A stretch of 51,569 nt of DNA from CAZGSD01 sp964528305 (GTDB lineage: Bacteria; Patescibacteriota; Gracilibacteria; UBA1369), in contig CAZGSD010000004.1 in NCBI GenBank assembly GCA_964528305.1, forward strand, positions 1-51,569, given 5' to 3'. Shown here in pieces: positions 51,475-51,569 of this stretch (the stretch's first letter is position 1; every line of letters starts with the position of its first letter). Under the pieces are notes generated by a model. That model searched no databases. It was not told where the DNA came from and was given only the letters and a program-made list of their open reading frames with translations. A program made the position numbers and the translations under genes.

Positions 51475-51569
51475 GCTGTTGTGGGATGTGCGACCTCTGG
51501 GGAGCTTTTACCACAACGTTTGCGGCTATGCGATGTCGCGATAGCGATATGGGTGGAGCGAAGTGAAAC

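Overview
The window looks like a piece of a Candidate Phyla Radiation (Patescibacteria) genome, probably Parcubacteria-like. The main evidence is gene content: compact operons with overlapping starts and stops, very large coiled-coil/Pro-rich proteins without known domains, a stand-alone DNA polymerase I-type 5'-3' exonuclease next to ftsA-ftsZ, two small two-helix VirB2/TrbC-like proteins, a FemAB transferase, an RNase J with a long disordered N-terminus and a beta-helix surface protein. TGA is used as a normal stop (for example in murB, rarA and at the SLH/ybeY junction), so this is code 11 and not the recoded Gracilibacteria/Absconditabacteria. The lineage is inferred from family recollection, not from a search.

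Layout. Bases 1-345 hold a degenerate ~10-bp repeat built on TAGACA. Bases 381-5607 hold a promoter, a secreted SLH protein with ybeY, then a leftward series: PRC-barrel protein, small hypothetical, 5'-nucleotidase-like HAD protein, ParB-like protein, tRNA-Pro, NUDIX protein, VirB2-like protein. After a rightward femAB gene, 6961-17738 is a five-gene leftward operon (promoter at 17761-17789) encoding proteins of 242, 162, 1948, 96 and 1141 residues with no function I recognise. This is the most promising unexplained system here. From 17881 to 23046 lie a flippase, a glycosyltransferase, a long-form serine hydroxymethyltransferase and a TerC-like membrane protein. From 23351 to 26544 is an accessory stretch: an HNH nuclease whose short relic also occurs near 6.9 kb, a GC-rich orphan gene, a large inverted repeat and a hypothetical gene.

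Bases 26649-39354 carry RNase J, tRNA-Tyr, a 1486-residue surface beta-helix protein, rarA, two overlapping lipoprotein genes (one MEMO-like), a transglycosylase-domain protein and tRNA-Thr. Bases 39460-48098 carry a hypothetical gene, murB (interrupted only by an assembly gap), a hypothetical gene, ftsZ and ftsA, the exonuclease, a glycogen-synthase-C-terminus-like protein and a second VirB2-like gene. The last 3.4 kb is an AT-rich accessory stretch (membrane protein, GNAT, exported hypothetical, methyltransferase, ASCH protein) with a LysE-type gene relic and a structure resembling an integron attC site.

Together the recognisable genes serve envelope building and division (murB, femAB, flippase, glycosyltransferase, transglycosylase, ftsA/ftsZ), RNA and DNA maintenance (ybeY, RNase J, rarA, exonuclease, three tRNAs) and a large outward-facing protein complement, as expected for a small surface-attached bacterium. 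Several recognisable -10 boxes lie only 20-40 bases before the chosen start codons, and these promoters were used to settle some starts.
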